A stretch of DNA of 64,000 nt from Byssochlamys sp. IMV 00236 (GCA_001931875.2 MSJH02000660.1:237317-301316); one strand, 5' to 3'; positions 32,983 to 44,734 are shown, counted from the first letter of the stretch. The notes: a model not told the origin generated them from the letters alone. Made by a program: numbers and translations.

Positions 32983-34914
32983 TCAGTGTTTGATACCTAT
33001 AACTGCCAGGTTCCTTGGACTTTGATTGTAGTCAAACACTGGCTCGACCCAGCAGTCTTTGACCACATCATGTTCTCGAAGGAACTGCCATCTATCAGTG
33101 ACAATAATAGCCTCGACGACGTTGGCGCTGAACGCCATAAGACTCCAGACAACACTGAGGTTGTGCTTTGCGGAATTATACGCTTCTACATAGTGTTCCA
33201 ACTCTTCATCTGAGATGCCACTCATCTCCTTGTCAATCTTTGGGCCGTAATTCGGATCACGGACGAGTCTCGACACTGCTGCACGGACATATGCGTTGAA
33301 CGAATCGAATGCTCCTTTCCTGAGAGAACCAACGATAAGTGGTGTTCCAGGGGTTTCCTCAGTAGCTGAGTCCATGCTAGAAGGATCGGCCGGTACCCCT
33401 GGCTTAGGAATGATCTTCTTGTCCAGAAGGATACGCTGGAGCAGGGCCCGATAGAAGTGGCGTGTGAAGAAGCTCTCGCTGTCCTCCTTGCCCCAGTTGT
33501 ATGGCGCCTGTACGGCCATCATCCTAGCTGTTATGTTCAGCTTCATTCCAGTACCGCCCTCATATACAACCTCCTCCAAGCGTTTGGACATAGGAAAGCC
33601 GTGTGGATCGTATGCTGTTCCCGTTTGTTCCAGTCTAGGATGCAGGGAACGGAGCACTGGGAGTTTATATGTGGCAGGTCCGAGTCTCTCCGTCATGAGA
33701 TTGTAACAGCAGCCGATCATAGCGACTGCCACGACTGACGGGTTCGCAACGAGGGATCGAATTCCGTGATGAAGCAGATTTCCACACGAATGCAGGGAGA
33801 TCACCATTACTCTCGGGTCAACATCAGAGGCTGGTGAAGACGCTCCTGATTCTTTTCCCGCATCTGCCGACTCGGGCGTGACGACATGTCTGATAATAGG
33901 CTCCAGATAACCATCCTGGATGTCATGTTCGATGTAATGCATGGCACCCTTTGGCTTTTCTTCTTCCTCCTCATCAGTAGAGGGGAGCCGGCCACTGATC
34001 GTGGGGACTTGGTTGAGCTCATTGGGCTCGAGGTTGATCTCGCTGAAAACGTTGATCACGGTGACAGAGTCATCCTGCTTATCGGCTTCATTCGAAGCTC
34101 CAGCATCGCTGGAAGGGGTGTCTGAACCCTTCGGAGAGCAATCAGAGCAGTCAGAGGACGACTCCAGTGCGCTTTTCTTGCTTTTGTTATACTCTTTCTT
34201 GTTCCTGAGAATGACCGTCTTCTCCGCCAATTTAGCATGGACATCCATGCCTCTGGCACCAGCGATGTTATGATGTTTCCTTTCGATTGCGATTATATTC
34301 TTATTGAATGGAGGACTCGCAAGTGTCCGTCCGAGGTAATTTTGGCCCGATCCAAAGTCCACGATATGAGAGACAGACTCTCCTCTCTCCTCTTCTACAG
34401 TTGCGGAAAGGGAATTGACATATCGAGAGAAATTCTCGACCTCATGGCACTTTTTCGGCTTCATGCCAACAGCAACATGTCGAGGTATCGTACCCTTGGT
34501 GCTCGAAGGGGTGAAGTCCCTCTTTAGACTGAACCTCCGAATCTGGTGAATATAGTCCAAGAGACTAGCTGGAGGTAGAGGGCCTCCCTTCCACTTTGCA
34601 TCCTCATAATGGATGGATTCTTCTGAAGCTCCATTGCTCAATCGCGAAATGTTCTCTCGAAGCGAATCTATATCTTCCCTCATCAGAAGATGCAAGATAT
34701 CTTGAATATCATGCTGTCCAAAGAACTCTCTCCAATCTTCCGGGAGCAAAGTCGTGAACAGATCAGGCTCTCTCGTCAGGAAATCTAATATATGGACTCC
34801 ACCACATAGATTCTGAAATAGAGTGGTCGTGGTTGCAAAAGAAAGGAGAGAGTCAACGTAAGAATCTGCATCCTTCCACTCATCAGAGAGTGGGAGGGGA
34901 GATTTTGGTTTCAT
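32983..34914 (-). CDS. METTL25-family methyltransferase-domain protein, 643 aa
   Basis: Intronless. The N-terminal helical part begins KPKSPLPLSDEW. The SAM-binding motif I is IVDFGSGQNYLGRTLA at about residues 184-199, with the acidic IAIERK soon after. A long acidic Ser-rich insertion (about residues 245-330) separates it from VMVISLHSCGNLLHHG and the diagnostic VAMIGCCYNLMTERLGP. These motifs define the METTL25/RRNAD1 group (Methyltransf_32). The substrate of the fungal members is unknown to me. Neighbours on the same strand are the BTB gene downstream and the oxygenase upstream, with separate spacing and no sign of co-function. Confidence 0.9.
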   Translation of the reverse strand: MKPKSPLPLSDEWKDADSYVDSLLSFATTTTLFQNLCGGVHILDFLTREPDLFTTLLPEDWREFFGQHDIQDILHLLMREDIDSLRENISRLSNGASEESIHYEDAKWKGGPLPPASLLDYIHQIRRFSLKRDFTPSSTKGTIPRHVAVGMKPKKCHEVENFSRYVNSLSATVEEERGESVSHIVDFGSGQNYLGRTLASPPFNKNIIAIERKHHNIAGARGMDVHAKLAEKTVILRNKKEYNKSKKSALESSSDCSDCSPKGSDTPSSDAGASNEADKQDDSVTVINVFSEINLEPNELNQVPTISGRLPSTDEEEEEKPKGAMHYIEHDIQDGYLEPIIRHVVTPESADAGKESGASSPASDVDPRVMVISLHSCGNLLHHGIRSLVANPSVVAVAMIGCCYNLMTERLGPATYKLPVLRSLHPRLEQTGTAYDPHGFPMSKRLEEVVYEGGTGMKLNITARMMAVQAPYNWGKEDSESFFTRHFYRALLQRILLDKKIIPKPGVPADPSSMDSATEETPGTPLIVGSLRKGAFDSFNAYVRAAVSRLVRDPNYGPKIDKEMSGISDEELEHYVEAYNSAKHNLSVVWSLMAFSANVVEAIIVTDRWQFLREHDVVKDCWVEPVFDYNQSPRNLAVIGIKH

Positions 34915-35266
34915 GACGTGAAGTGCAGCAACGACAGCAATATCAATGGATTATGTGATTGACAAGTATTTCCATCAAGTATTCATTCACCTTATGATAA
35001 AACAATACCTTTCTTTTGACCGCCTGGTGAACGATTTCACTTTATTTTTTTGAGTTCTAAAATTTGTGGCGGAAGGAAATTACCCTGTGTGGCTTAGCGC
35101 GGGGACAGTCCTGCGGTTTCCGCTTAGTTACAAGCGCCGAGATTGGAGTAGATAGTAGTATGGTGAACGACTTTGCCTAGGAATATTTACTTAGATTCTG
35201 AATGTTCGTAGAAATCTGTATAATATTTCTACTCAGCTTCTGCAGAGAATTACGGAGCAACAGAGC
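34915..35266. other. Short intergenic region
   Basis: 352 bases between the methyltransferase start and the oxygenase stop, both on the minus strand. It includes a T-rich tract at about 35041-35052. No gene. Confidence 0.5.
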
Positions 35267-36259
35267 TCAAGCGGCCATAGCCGCAAGAGTTCTCTGCTTC
35301 TCCTGCAAGGCACTAAAGTTCCTCTTCATGGCGTTCGCAGTGAACTGCTCTCCAGTAACCATCGCATATTTCTTCTTTGGGCCTTGAATCAATGCATCCG
35401 CACACGGCTGGTTGAAGAACGCGATACTATACCTATCACCAAAATAGTCACCCGGCTGTGACGGAGTCTTGACACGATGGAAAGTCGACTTGAAACGGTC
35501 GTCCGACCATGACATGAGCAAATCACCGATATTGCAGATGATATCTCCAGCTTTGAGATCGATCTTTGTCCACGCGTCTCCAAGAGCAAACTCTGTGACC
35601 ACTTCTCGGCCTGGACAGATCTCCAGCCCCCTTTGGCCTTCTCGTTGGAAAAGTAGAGTCAGGAATCCCCAGTCGCAGTGTGCTCCGGCACGATAATAGA
35701 CTCCAGTATTGTTTCCCTCTGGAAGGGCGAAGTAATGCAATAGACGCATGGTTGTCTGAGAGATAGGCCGGGTGATATCATGGAATTTGATGAAGTAGTC
35801 ATCGGGGAATCCCAGACCGCGTGCAAAGCATATCATCAATTTCTCAGAAACTTTTTGTACGCGGTTCATAAAGGCCAAGGAATCGTCTCGAAACTTGGGA
35901 AGGTATTCATCTTTGATCCACATGCCTTTCATATTCTGGCCAAATTGTAGCTGATAAGATTCTTTGGTGTCCGGCTTTCCTGTTGATGGTCGGATTTGAG
36001 AGTTCTTCTCCCATCCTACGTTCCTGGGACTCCACGGAACCGTTGCTTTGACCTCGTCAGGAAGAGAGAAGAAGGCTTCTGAAGTTTCGAACATGTGGTT
36101 GATTTCCTCCACCGAGAGTCCATGGTCAGTGATGGAGAAGAAACCTACTTCTTCCGCTGCCATCACAAGCTGGGTTGTTATGTCATCGATTCTGGCATCA
36201 AAATCGCCCAGAGATATTGTAGGGATCTCACGATCGACGTATTTGGTGCTTTCGGACAT
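35267..36259 (-). CDS. 2-oxoglutarate/Fe(II) oxygenase, isopenicillin N synthase-like fold, 330 aa
   Basis: Intronless; the start at MSESTKY was chosen because the upstream extension has no family similarity. The DIOX_N part begins IPTISLGDF and contains GFFSITDHGLS. Iron ligands are the HCD of AHCDWGFLTLL (His194, Asp196) and His261 in STFHRV; DRYSIAFF supplies the Arg-x-Ser that binds 2-oxoglutarate (Arg276, Ser278). All catalytic residues are present, so it should be an active soluble oxygenase. Relatives include 1-aminocyclopropane-carboxylate-oxidase-like and gibberellin-oxidase-like proteins, and fungi have many uncharacterised members. No biosynthetic partner is adjacent, so the substrate is open. 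Confidence 0.92.
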   Translation of the reverse strand: MSESTKYVDREIPTISLGDFDARIDDITTQLVMAAEEVGFFSITDHGLSVEEINHMFETSEAFFSLPDEVKATVPWSPRNVGWEKNSQIRPSTGKPDTKESYQLQFGQNMKGMWIKDEYLPKFRDDSLAFMNRVQKVSEKLMICFARGLGFPDDYFIKFHDITRPISQTTMRLLHYFALPEGNNTGVYYRAGAHCDWGFLTLLFQREGQRGLEICPGREVVTEFALGDAWTKIDLKAGDIICNIGDLLMSWSDDRFKSTFHRVKTPSQPGDYFGDRYSIAFFNQPCADALIQGPKKKYAMVTGEQFTANAMKRNFSALQEKQRTLAAMAA

Positions 36260-37049
36260 TGTCGCTAGTATATTGTATCCGTATACTTTACGCTTGTTGA
36301 ACAATGTGTCCCGATGAGGTGACCGCTCTGATCTAAGAATCAATAAAAGATTTAGCTGTAGACCGAAAGTGACGGGAAATATATCACTTTCCCATAGTAA
36401 GATGAAAAGGAAAGGGATACAAGCGTTAAAACCATCTTCCGTATCCCATGAGATGAAGCGGAAGTCCTTATCGGTTTCGGATAGACCGATAAAGCTTGTG
36501 AAACGACGACATCACGATAAGCGCCAATGAGTACCATCCAGTAGTTACCTGTCAATGATCTCCATGGCTGGTTAATCATGTAGTCGCATTTCGGATATGA
36601 GCGAAATCCTCGTACAAATATCACAGAACCAGTGAATAATTCAATGAATGGATAATCATACGCATGAAGCTGTGGCTTCGGATCGGAGCATCGAACTGAT
36701 AGTTACATCATAGAAACTGAGCTCTGGCATGTTGCTATTGATGCCTCCGTGACAGTCTAGAAAAAAAGCAGTATCATGCCACCTTATTAGACGATGTATC
36801 TCTGCTAGTTAGTATCTTCAACTGCTTTCCAGACAGACAAGGACGGATGCGGCTTGAAACTGACCAAGTAGATAGAGCCCGAGCGGAGCCAATGGTGTCC
36901 GACGAGGCGCCAAGGCCAGCGTGGTTGTCGCAACCGAGTCCGGGGGATTCTCATCATCAACCGCAAGTAGTCGAGAAACAACTATCGCCTCCAACAGACG
37001 AGCACAAAAGCAATGGCAGCTCGAGTATAGAAATAACACCTGCGCGACC
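36260..37049. promoter_or_regulatory. Divergent intergenic region oxygenase / tlg1
   Basis: 790 bases holding both promoters. No supported gene. An overlapping open frame at 36847-37053 runs into the tlg1 start and is not convincing as coding. Confidence 0.5.
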
Positions 37050-37940
37050 ATGACGGACCCAAGCCAAATGGACCCTTTCCTTCAGGTCCAAGCGTATGTT
37101 CTCCCCCGTGGATCAAGCTCCCGCATGCCTGTTGACATTGCTGCTACAGAGATGTCCTGGCGACGCTGCAGACCACTCGTCCCCTATTCTCTTCTTACCT
37201 TCGTATCCGCTCTCTCGCGACCTCACCTTCAAATCCGGAACTGCAACAAGCACGGTCGGAACTCGAGTCTACGCTTCAGGACCTCACTGCAGATCTGAGC
37301 GATCTAGTTGAGAGCGTCCGCGCCGTTGAACATGACCCTTACAGATATGGCCTTGAGTTGGACGAAGTGCAGCGTCGACGGCAGCTGGTGGAAGATGTTG
37401 GGTCAGAGGTGGAGAAGATGAGAGAGGAGTTGGAAAAGGCAGTAACTAGCGGTGCTGGGAAAGGAAGAGGTGCTGGATCAGAACTCCCGAATCCATCAGA
37501 TTTCGACAACCTGTTATCCCCCGATGCTTCAGGAGAGGGAAGAGGAGAAGATTATTATTCATCCATGGAACAGCAGCGGCAGCTCGAGCTCATGCAAGAG
37601 CAAGATGAGCAGTTGGATGGTGTTTTCCGCACGGTTGGAAACCTGCGACAGCAGGCCGACGATATGGGCAGGGAGCTCGAGGAGCAAGGAGTCATGCTCG
37701 ATGAAGTGGATACGCTGGCCGATCGCGTTGGAGGAAAGCTACAGAATGGACTGAGAAGGGTTAAACACATCGTGAGGAAGAACGAGGGTAAGCTTTGCGC
37801 CTCCTCGATTTTGATTATCAAATTGCGATATCTGAAACTAACAAACAATCCCGAAACTGGCAGATACAATGTCTTCCTTTTGCATAGCCGTCCTGATCTT
37901 CGTGCTCATACTATTACTCATCTTGGTGATTGTCATGTAA
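37050..37940 (+). CDS. tlg1: Qc-SNARE of the trans-Golgi/endosome, Tlg1/syntaxin-6 type, 252 aa
   Basis: Three exons: 37050-37093, 37150-37787 and 37864-37940, with introns of 56 and 76 nt; in phase. The syntaxin-6 N-terminal motif DPFLQVQADVLATLQ spans the first intron. A three-helix N-terminal domain follows (to about residue 90), then a Gly/Ser-rich linker, a SNARE helix at about residues 165-225 with the zero-layer Gln in LDGVFRTVGNLRQQ...EQGVMLDEV, and a C-terminal membrane anchor encoded by the last exon (SSFCIAVLIFVLILLLILV). It acts in fusion of endosome-derived vesicles with the late Golgi. The first exon of 15 codons is easily missed. Its stop lies 74 bp from the stop of the convergent histone chaperone gene. 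Confidence 0.95.
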
Positions 37941-38014
37941 TATACAACGGAAAACAAAGGGGGTTTAACGACTTTTCAACGACGAGGGGGTATTCTTTCA
38001 AGGGCGGAAACGAT

Positions 38015-39481
38015 TCAGTTGCGAGCCTTCTTGCGAGGTCGCTCCTCCTCATCTTCCTTGTCGGCGTCCTCTTCGTCGAATTCATCATCATCGACATCGT
38101 CAATGTCGAAATCCGAGTCGAGATCCTCGGCCAGCTCGTACGATTGGACTACACTAATTAGATGCCGATCGCACAGCCGAATGAATTGCAGAACTCACCA
38201 TAGTACTTGAGGGCGCCAGGCCACAGATCCTCCGCGATAGCAACTGCCAGATCCTCACCATCGGGGAAGATCTCAGCATCCTCCAGATCATCTTCTTCTT
38301 CGATGTCATCGTCATCTTCGTCATCCTCATCCTCCTCATCATCCTCCACCTTCTCTCCCTTAGCGATCTTAGCCCATCTCTCTTCCTCTTCCTTCTCAGC
38401 CTCCTTGGACTTCTCCGCAGAGACGTCCTTTCCGCGGTAGCCGAAGAAGGCGAAGAAGCTGACACCGGCCGGGCTGGTTGCACCGATATCCTCGTCATCA
38501 GCCTCCTCATCCTCACCGCCGGTGAGGGCATCAGCCTCGACCTCAGCAACCTTCTTCACAAGCTTCTCGTATTCGGGCAGCTTCTTCCTGTCACCACCGT
38601 GCTTCTTCTCTGCCTCAGCAAGGTCAACAGCGGCATCAAGCAGCCCCTTGGTCGGGTCCATGCCCTCCTTCCAGTTGATACGGACGGGCTCAGAAACCAG
38701 GCCTTCCCAGGTCCTGCGCTTGCCCTTGGCAGTCTTGGTGACCTCCTTGCGCCAGTAGAAATCCTTGACCAGCTTGGCGTTGTCAAAGAAACGGTTCGCC
38801 TCGCCGGTCTGAAACTCGAAGGTCAAGCGCACGCTGCGTGGCTCGCCGTTGCCATTCTTGTCGACCTCGAAACGCTCGACAGTGAGGTTCTTCAGGGTCT
38901 CACCGATGATGGCGGCATCAGATGGCAGGATGTAGTGGTCGATCTCCCCAGGAGCATTGGAGAAGACGCGGGGCCAGAAGTCGGCATCCTGGAGCTCGGG
39001 CGTGTTGATGAGAGCATTGCGCTTCTCGTAGATCGGTTGTAGGAGAGGGACAGAGCGGCGCACTACCTTGAGACGTCAGTTTCATCGCTAAACACCCGTA
39101 AATAGCGAGCGCATATTCTAATATAGTCATTATAGAGAATAGAACTCAAATCGATGATGATTTTCGAATCCTTTTCCCCCTCTGCGCGACGCGCATTGCG
39201 ACAATTTTTTCCGACCGCGATCGCGATCGCAAGAAAAGAATCGCGATAACAAAACCACCACCGATAAGGAAGATACAAAGAACATCGAGGATCCTCCATC
39301 AGAAAGCTAGGAAAAAAAAGAAAAGGAGGAACCACTTACGCTGTTCAACCTCCGCGCGGATGAATTCCTGTTCCAATTGCGCGATCTTGCGACCAGCTTC
39401 CTTGGGGATAGAAGGGAACTCGATGCGCTCGAAGAGCGACCGGGCCTCCTTCGACTCCTTTGCGACACCGTTGGACGCCAT
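38015..39481 (-). CDS. NAP-family histone chaperone (SET/Vps75-like), 379 aa
   Basis: Three exons: 39481-39340, 39062-38199 and 38148-38015, with introns of 277 and 50 nt. The GTAG/TG acceptor at 39063 gives EVEQLRRSVPLLQPIYEKR, the long dimerisation helix of NAP proteins. The earmuff-type domain follows: DADFWPRVFSNAPGEIDHYI, SVRLTFEF, and SFFAFFGYRG. The C-terminal 80 residues are strongly acidic with long Glu/Asp runs and end in a basic RPRKKARN, a likely nuclear localisation signal. It should bind H3-H4 or H2A-H2B and assist chromatin assembly; SET/Vps75 membership is inferred from the domain length. The C-terminal exon is short and acidic and completes the tail. Upstream DNA is pyrimidine-repeat-rich. 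Confidence 0.95.
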
Positions 39482-40539
39482 TATTTTTTCCTCGACAATT
39501 TATTGATGAGATCAAGGGGGGAAAAATTCAATCGAGTTAAGGAGGGGAGGAGTGTGTTAATGGGATAGAAGAAGACAAAGAGAGAGAGAGAGAGAGAGAG
39601 AAAGAGGGAGAGGTAGTAGGTAGGTAGACAGGTAGACAGGTAGGTAGAAGCGCAATCGATATAATTTTAACTACACACCTCTCGACCAGTAATAGGGCCA
39701 ATTATTGAATTATTAACTAAGCTTACTGTTTAACTTAACTAGTTAAAAAAAATCTGTTAACTAAAAAAAAAAAAATTTTTTCTTCTTCTTTGCCTATGTT
39801 TCTGGTCCGAGTTCCCTAACCTAATTAAAAAAAGGGCGTGAGCGCGCGGGATGAGAACTTGATGGGGAACGTTTGCCCGGGCGTTGCTTGGTGAACGCGA
39901 AGGGGGGCAAAAAAGTCCGCGGGCAAATAAGACGAGATTGGATTGGGGAGTATGTATTACAGTATCTAGAGGATCTATTTTTGAGGATCGACTATGAGAT
40001 GATTTAAGAATAAAGTGGGAATTAGCTAACTATATCATTACTGAGTTGGTGAGGAGTTTTCTCTTTTGTTTTGATTATCTTTTTTTTGGTTTGTCGGGTG
40101 AGATGATAATCAGCTTTATTTAGGCTGTACCACTTGCTGGTTGAGACGGCATTCGCCTCTTCTTGTTGCTGACTTTCAAAACAGGAATGTCTGTGCGGTT
40201 CAAAAAAATGGGTTGGCTCCGTCGATCATAAGAACTATTGGTGCTTTCTCGGGAGCCTTTTCCTGGCGATAGGTCTTTGTTGATACAGTTTATATAGAAG
40301 CAGAGCTAGCTTGTGCCTAGCTAGTGCCACGATTTGTATAAATGTTAACTTCTATTACTTCCTAATATAGCGTCTCATAATCGTTGATAAAATGACATTC
40401 GTTGAATCGTCATCAGCGCTCGGCTTCACGTTGATACCCAATCTCTGGTCGATCGTCCCGTCCAGTTACCACGCGTTGGCTGTGACGCCAAAATAGCTAG
40501 CTGCTGGTCAGATGTTTTGCCGGTGCAGTCTGTCTGGTG
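39482..40539. other. Intergenic region upstream of the NAP gene
   Basis: About 1.1 kb with simple repeats near the NAP start (39579-39648), an A/T homopolymer patch at about 39748-39782, and otherwise AT-rich sequence. The left part is the promoter and leader of the NAP gene, the right part the 3' end of the glycosyltransferase gene. No gene seen. Confidence 0.5.
39579..39648. repeat. (AG)n followed by GTAG-type tetranucleotide repeat
   Basis: About eleven AG units (39579-39601), a short interruption, then GTAGGTAG and GTAGACAG units to 39648. On the coding strand this is a CT-rich leader about 100-170 bases before the NAP start codon. Confidence 0.85.
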
Positions 40540-42255
40540 CTATGCCTTGTTGATGATATAGAAACCCGGCGCTGGAGCAATGAGAACGGAAATCATCGCT
40601 CCCGTCTGCAATAGGTTGGTGATCGGGGAGAGGACCACAGATAGCAGGAGGTGCCATAGCATGGAAATCGCGCCAATTCCCGGAGTGTCCATGTCCTCCA
40701 TCAAGCAGGCAACGATGAGGCCATGGATATCGGCCGCGTGACTGAAGAGCAGCCACACGAAAAACCAATATGGCACGGATATCGATCCACCTCGGACCAA
40801 CGCGACAATTGGGCTGTAATAACTCTTATTAGCTGGAATGTCGCGGTTAGGACTACTAGAGATGGCACTTACTATATCAAGACCCAGAGCGGTACCAACA
40901 GCGCTAGCAGAAGACCCATCTTGACAGAAAAACTGTCAATCGACCAAATTCCAGTGTACCATCTGCGCCGCTGCCGAATGAAATCATTCACAGTCTCAGG
41001 GGGCTGCTCTCGTGCAATGGCATGGATCCAACCGAACTTGTATCCTAGCCGTGTGGCCTATGAAAGAGACGACATCAGTAACATGAAACAAAAAGTACGC
41101 AGATGCCGCTGTTCGAATTATACACCTACGTTGAAGGCAAACCAGAAGTCTTCTGCAGCACAGTTCGTGTCCCAAGTGACATTGTTCTCCACAGCTCCGT
41201 TGATGATGTTCCAGGAGCCCTTCATCCAGCCAAGCAGAGGACGGTGGGATACTCTCATTGGGAGTTGGAAACGGCCCCAATCTTCTGATATTCTCGAGAT
41301 TTCTGCCACGGTCATTAATGTGTTCTGCCAGTGGTTACGACCATTGTAGAAAATGGTGCCCTTGGAAGAGTTAGCATGGTTGGACAATAGGGAGTGCATT
41401 CCAAACCTACCATTCCAATATCTTCCGATCCCCGTTCAATGAAATCTATACAAGTTTGTATGGCAAAATCGTCGAGTTCCGTCTCCTCGTCGAGGTGCAG
41501 CACCCAGTCTTCCGCTGTTAGCTGACATTGGATACGATACCACTCCAGAGCCCGTGCTTTGTGTCTGGCAAAGTTTGCCTGGAATGATTTGGCATCGGGA
41601 ACTCTATAGACATTGATGAAATGCGGCAGAGCTTTCCGGAATCGATCAGTCTCAGGGGCGTCCACCAAGACGTCGAAGATCAGTTGCGGATAGTGCCTCA
41701 GGTTGTGCCACGAAGCAGTCGAGTTAATGACTGTCTATACGGCGCAATGTGTTATTTGCTATCCCGTCACGATGTTCATGTCCACAGTGTCAACATACTT
41801 GAAAGTTTGTCCCCTTGGTCACCAAGCATATCCTGATACTGCGAAAGGATCTTCTCTTCGGACTCCGGGCATAGGCAAAGGGTCGTGCTGGAAGGAGGAG
41901 ACCCCACAAGGCGGCATACGGCGGGCGTTGGGTCAGCACCAGAGGTAAGAATGGGATTGACAGGATCAAGCAGTCAACCGTCCACAGCGCATTTCGATCG
42001 ACAATTCGTTGCTGGAGTCCGGTGTAGACCGTCAGTTGATACAGAGCTGAAGTTTCAAATCAATGAACGTCCAAAAAGCCAGTGGTCCTCAGCGAGAGTC
42101 ATTGATCAATCCCTCCGCATGGAATTCAGCCTACCGTATAGAAGTGCCGTGAAGGTCAAAGGAAAGATGATCCAATTATAATCCAAAACATTGAACAGTC
42201 TCCGCGAACGCCGTTGCAGGAATGAAGGGTTTACCCCCTTCTCAGAGAAGGCCAT
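40540..42255 (-). CDS. GT2 glycosyltransferase, egghead-like (beta-1,4-mannosyltransferase type), 460 aa
   Basis: Six exons: 42255-42135, 42046-41799, 41734-41411, 41360-41130, 41057-40873 and 40813-40540; introns of 88, 64, 50, 72 and 59 nt, all in phase. It begins MAFSEKGVNPSFL. Two membrane helices precede the catalytic domain (WIIFPLTFTALLY; LILSIPFLPLVL). Then come ICLVTKGTNFQTVINS, FDVLVDAPETD, the DxD-like HLDEET (residues 203-208), AEDFWF (about 300-305) and the processive-type QRRRW (337-341). Further helices follow. The layout matches the animal egghead protein, which adds mannose to glucosylceramide; fungal members are not assigned, so the acceptor is open. It probably sits in the Golgi or ER membrane. 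The frame in exon 2 was chosen by this motif chain; the alternative frame is also open and misleading. Confidence 0.9.
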
Positions 42256-44734
42256 TCCGAGCTTCCTGTCCTAGTTGAACGAAATGGTCCTCGATGCGAA
42301 AGGAAAGGCAGGATGCTCAGCAATAATTGCCTCGAGGCATCTAGAAACCTTCGACCTGTACTGAAAAGTGGGAGAAGAAAAGAACAGAAAAGAAAATAAA
42401 AGAAAGGAGAGAAAATCAGCAAAAAAAAATATCTCGGACTGAGGGGAGGGGCATTCTAGATTGTGGCCATCCAAGTAAACTAATCCAGAACAACGAGACA
42501 TACTACATCGAAAATGGCCATACTAGTTCACGGAACCAAGCCTCTCAGCATCAACGCGGAGAACTCGTGGTTCCCGATTTCCGGCACGTCCCGCAACTCT
42601 CCCAGAAAGACTACTAGCAAGGGAGCTTCTTGACCGCTGGGTGTAGCTTTCGAACGTTGGGTATATTATTCCCGCAACTGTAGCCGGCGTCGGGGACTGA
42701 TTGCGTAGAAGCTACTAGAGTCTAGATCCAGAAGATCGGCTTAGCGCCATCCAGCATGTCGACTAGATAGAACTATAGAACTACTCTAGATAAGTAGCTT
42801 AAGTGTCAGGCTGTAAGCGTGGTTCGCACAAAGGGCGGTGAGAGAAGTGGCAGAATTTCAGACTATCTATTATTCCCAAGCTTCGATTGTATTGATACGT
42901 CCAGATAGATAGGTACACCTTTTAACTTATCTCGGTTTCATCTGTAGTTTTTATCTCCTAATTCTAACAACCATGGAAACCAAACTTTTTGATTTCCCCG
43001 ATACCTTTTGTAATCGATCCTCGAACGAGAATCCAACATCTCAAGTCTGTACTTTCAGAAGATCACTAGCAGTTTCAGAGACGGAACATCTTGAAACTGA
43101 TAGAGATGTAAGGATGAGACCGGCTTACAACAGACATGACCGTCTGGATTCGTAACGGCGAAGTTATAGACCATGAGCCTGAGATCGATAAGATCTCGAA
43201 AGATTCGATCGTTTGGATGGTGGTTGGTTGTCATATCTGATATATATATATATTTAAAACATACATATCAAAAACATCTTTCGTACTTTCTTATAGAGAA
43301 TTGGCGTTCATATGATGCACAGTCGACCTGTTGAATATTAAATAGCACAGAAGCATAGTCTGATTTGAATTGTCTACTTGAATCTAGTCCTAGGGGGGAT
43401 TTGAAACCGCATTTATCTATTATAGCATACAAGGTATCTAGATACTGGTGATCCTTGTGGCAAGTAATCCGCCATAACTGCTCAATGCGGACTATTACCA
43501 TAGACTGCGGGATCAACCAACACAATCAACAGGTTTGATGGCGCGTTTCTGTGTATGAATGATATAATATCCATGGAACTTCTTTACGTCCATAGAGAAG
43601 ATATATTGGATGAATATTAGTGACTAAGTAAGACATACACACCATTAACTTCTACCAACCTCCCGAAATGTAGATCATGTCGTCAGTTTTACTGCTAAAA
43701 GCGGAGCCTGATATGTATATTCTTTTCCAAATAGAGAAATAAGCTACTAAGATAAACACCTGTTATAGGATATGCCGGAACAATTATGTATGTAGTAATG
43801 AAAACGATTCGTGATTTGGGTATCTTATTACCTAAGACAAATGATCTTCTCTTTTCCCCTCTCTCAATGTCGGAACAGCGTCTCGCGTTCAGTTCCATCG
43901 GATGTGGTTGGATAACGAAAGCGAGACCGACCCAGCCTGAGAGAGTTGCCGCATAGGAGAGGGAGAAACAAGACAAAATCTTGGAATCAAGACTGCTATT
44001 GCTCTGCTCATTAGCAGGACGGAACCACTGGTTCGTTTAGCAGACTGAGCCATGCGAATTTCCCCATATTTCCATCACATTAACCTATGTATATGTATGT
44101 CTGAATGTATATCGTGGCCAAACAAACTGCCACACATGATGATTATGAGTCATTTCACGAGTTTCGTCCCAGAGAGGGGAGGTCTCATCAAACGCGCCGC
44201 CCGTGATGTAAAGGAAACAGGAGATGAAATGTAATGGGAAGAATAAGGATCGAAGAAAACATGAGAAAAGCGCCGATGAGGAATACATCGCTGATGGGGA
44301 ATAATGCCGTGAATAATAACTTTTATTTTCTTGAGAGAGACGCTCTGCAGTGTCTCCTCGATGCGTCATGATAGGAGGGGAATTCATAACCTCCGTTTTC
44401 GTGCAAAATCGAGCATTAAACTTTTGGGATATGACGGAACCGTAATTCGATGGCATCTCTCCAGATGAGATCTGCGTCGACGACGGCAGAAAAGTGATGG
44501 AGAGGTCGATAAGAAAAGTCGAGGAACTCGTATGAGAGAAAAGAGGAGGTAAGGTTGTGGGGTCGAAGGTGGAATGCAGAGAAAGGCCGAAGTCGGAGTC
44601 GCAGCCGAAGCACGCCGTACAGCCTGTCGCGCAAAAAAGTTGCGGCACGCGGTTCAGCACTCAGCAGTGACACGCGTCCGGCGACAGGCGGTCATATGTT
44701 GCAAAAAAAAAGGAAACGGTGGACCAAGGTCGAC
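42256..44734. other. 2.5 kb gene-poor region
   Basis: Lies between the start of the GT2 gene and the stop of nmrA. The first 350 bases are the GT2 promoter. It contains a short (TA)n at 43244-43253 and an isolated 60-codon open frame at 42973. A 191-codon minus-strand frame at 44085-44660 overlaps the likely nmrA 3' UTR and shows no domain. Confidence 0.4.
42973..43155 (+). CDS. Doubtful 60-codon open frame
   Basis: Starts in a good context (CAACCATGG) and begins METKLFDFPDT. It has no signal peptide, no recognisable domain and no confirmed partner exon. Listed only because of the start context and isolation; chance is the likelier explanation. Confidence 0.15.
   Translation: METKLFDFPDTFCNRSSNENPTSQVCTFRRSLAVSETEHLETDRDVRMRPAYNRHDRLDS

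Noticed and set aside
42231..42501. Phe/Leu-rich minus-strand frames read as a possible membrane protein
   Set aside because: They are translations of an A-rich promoter tract upstream of the GT2 start and break at once.
44085..44660. 191-codon minus-strand frame downstream of nmrA
   Set aside because: Ser/Phe-rich low-complexity translation within the likely nmrA 3' UTR; no domain.
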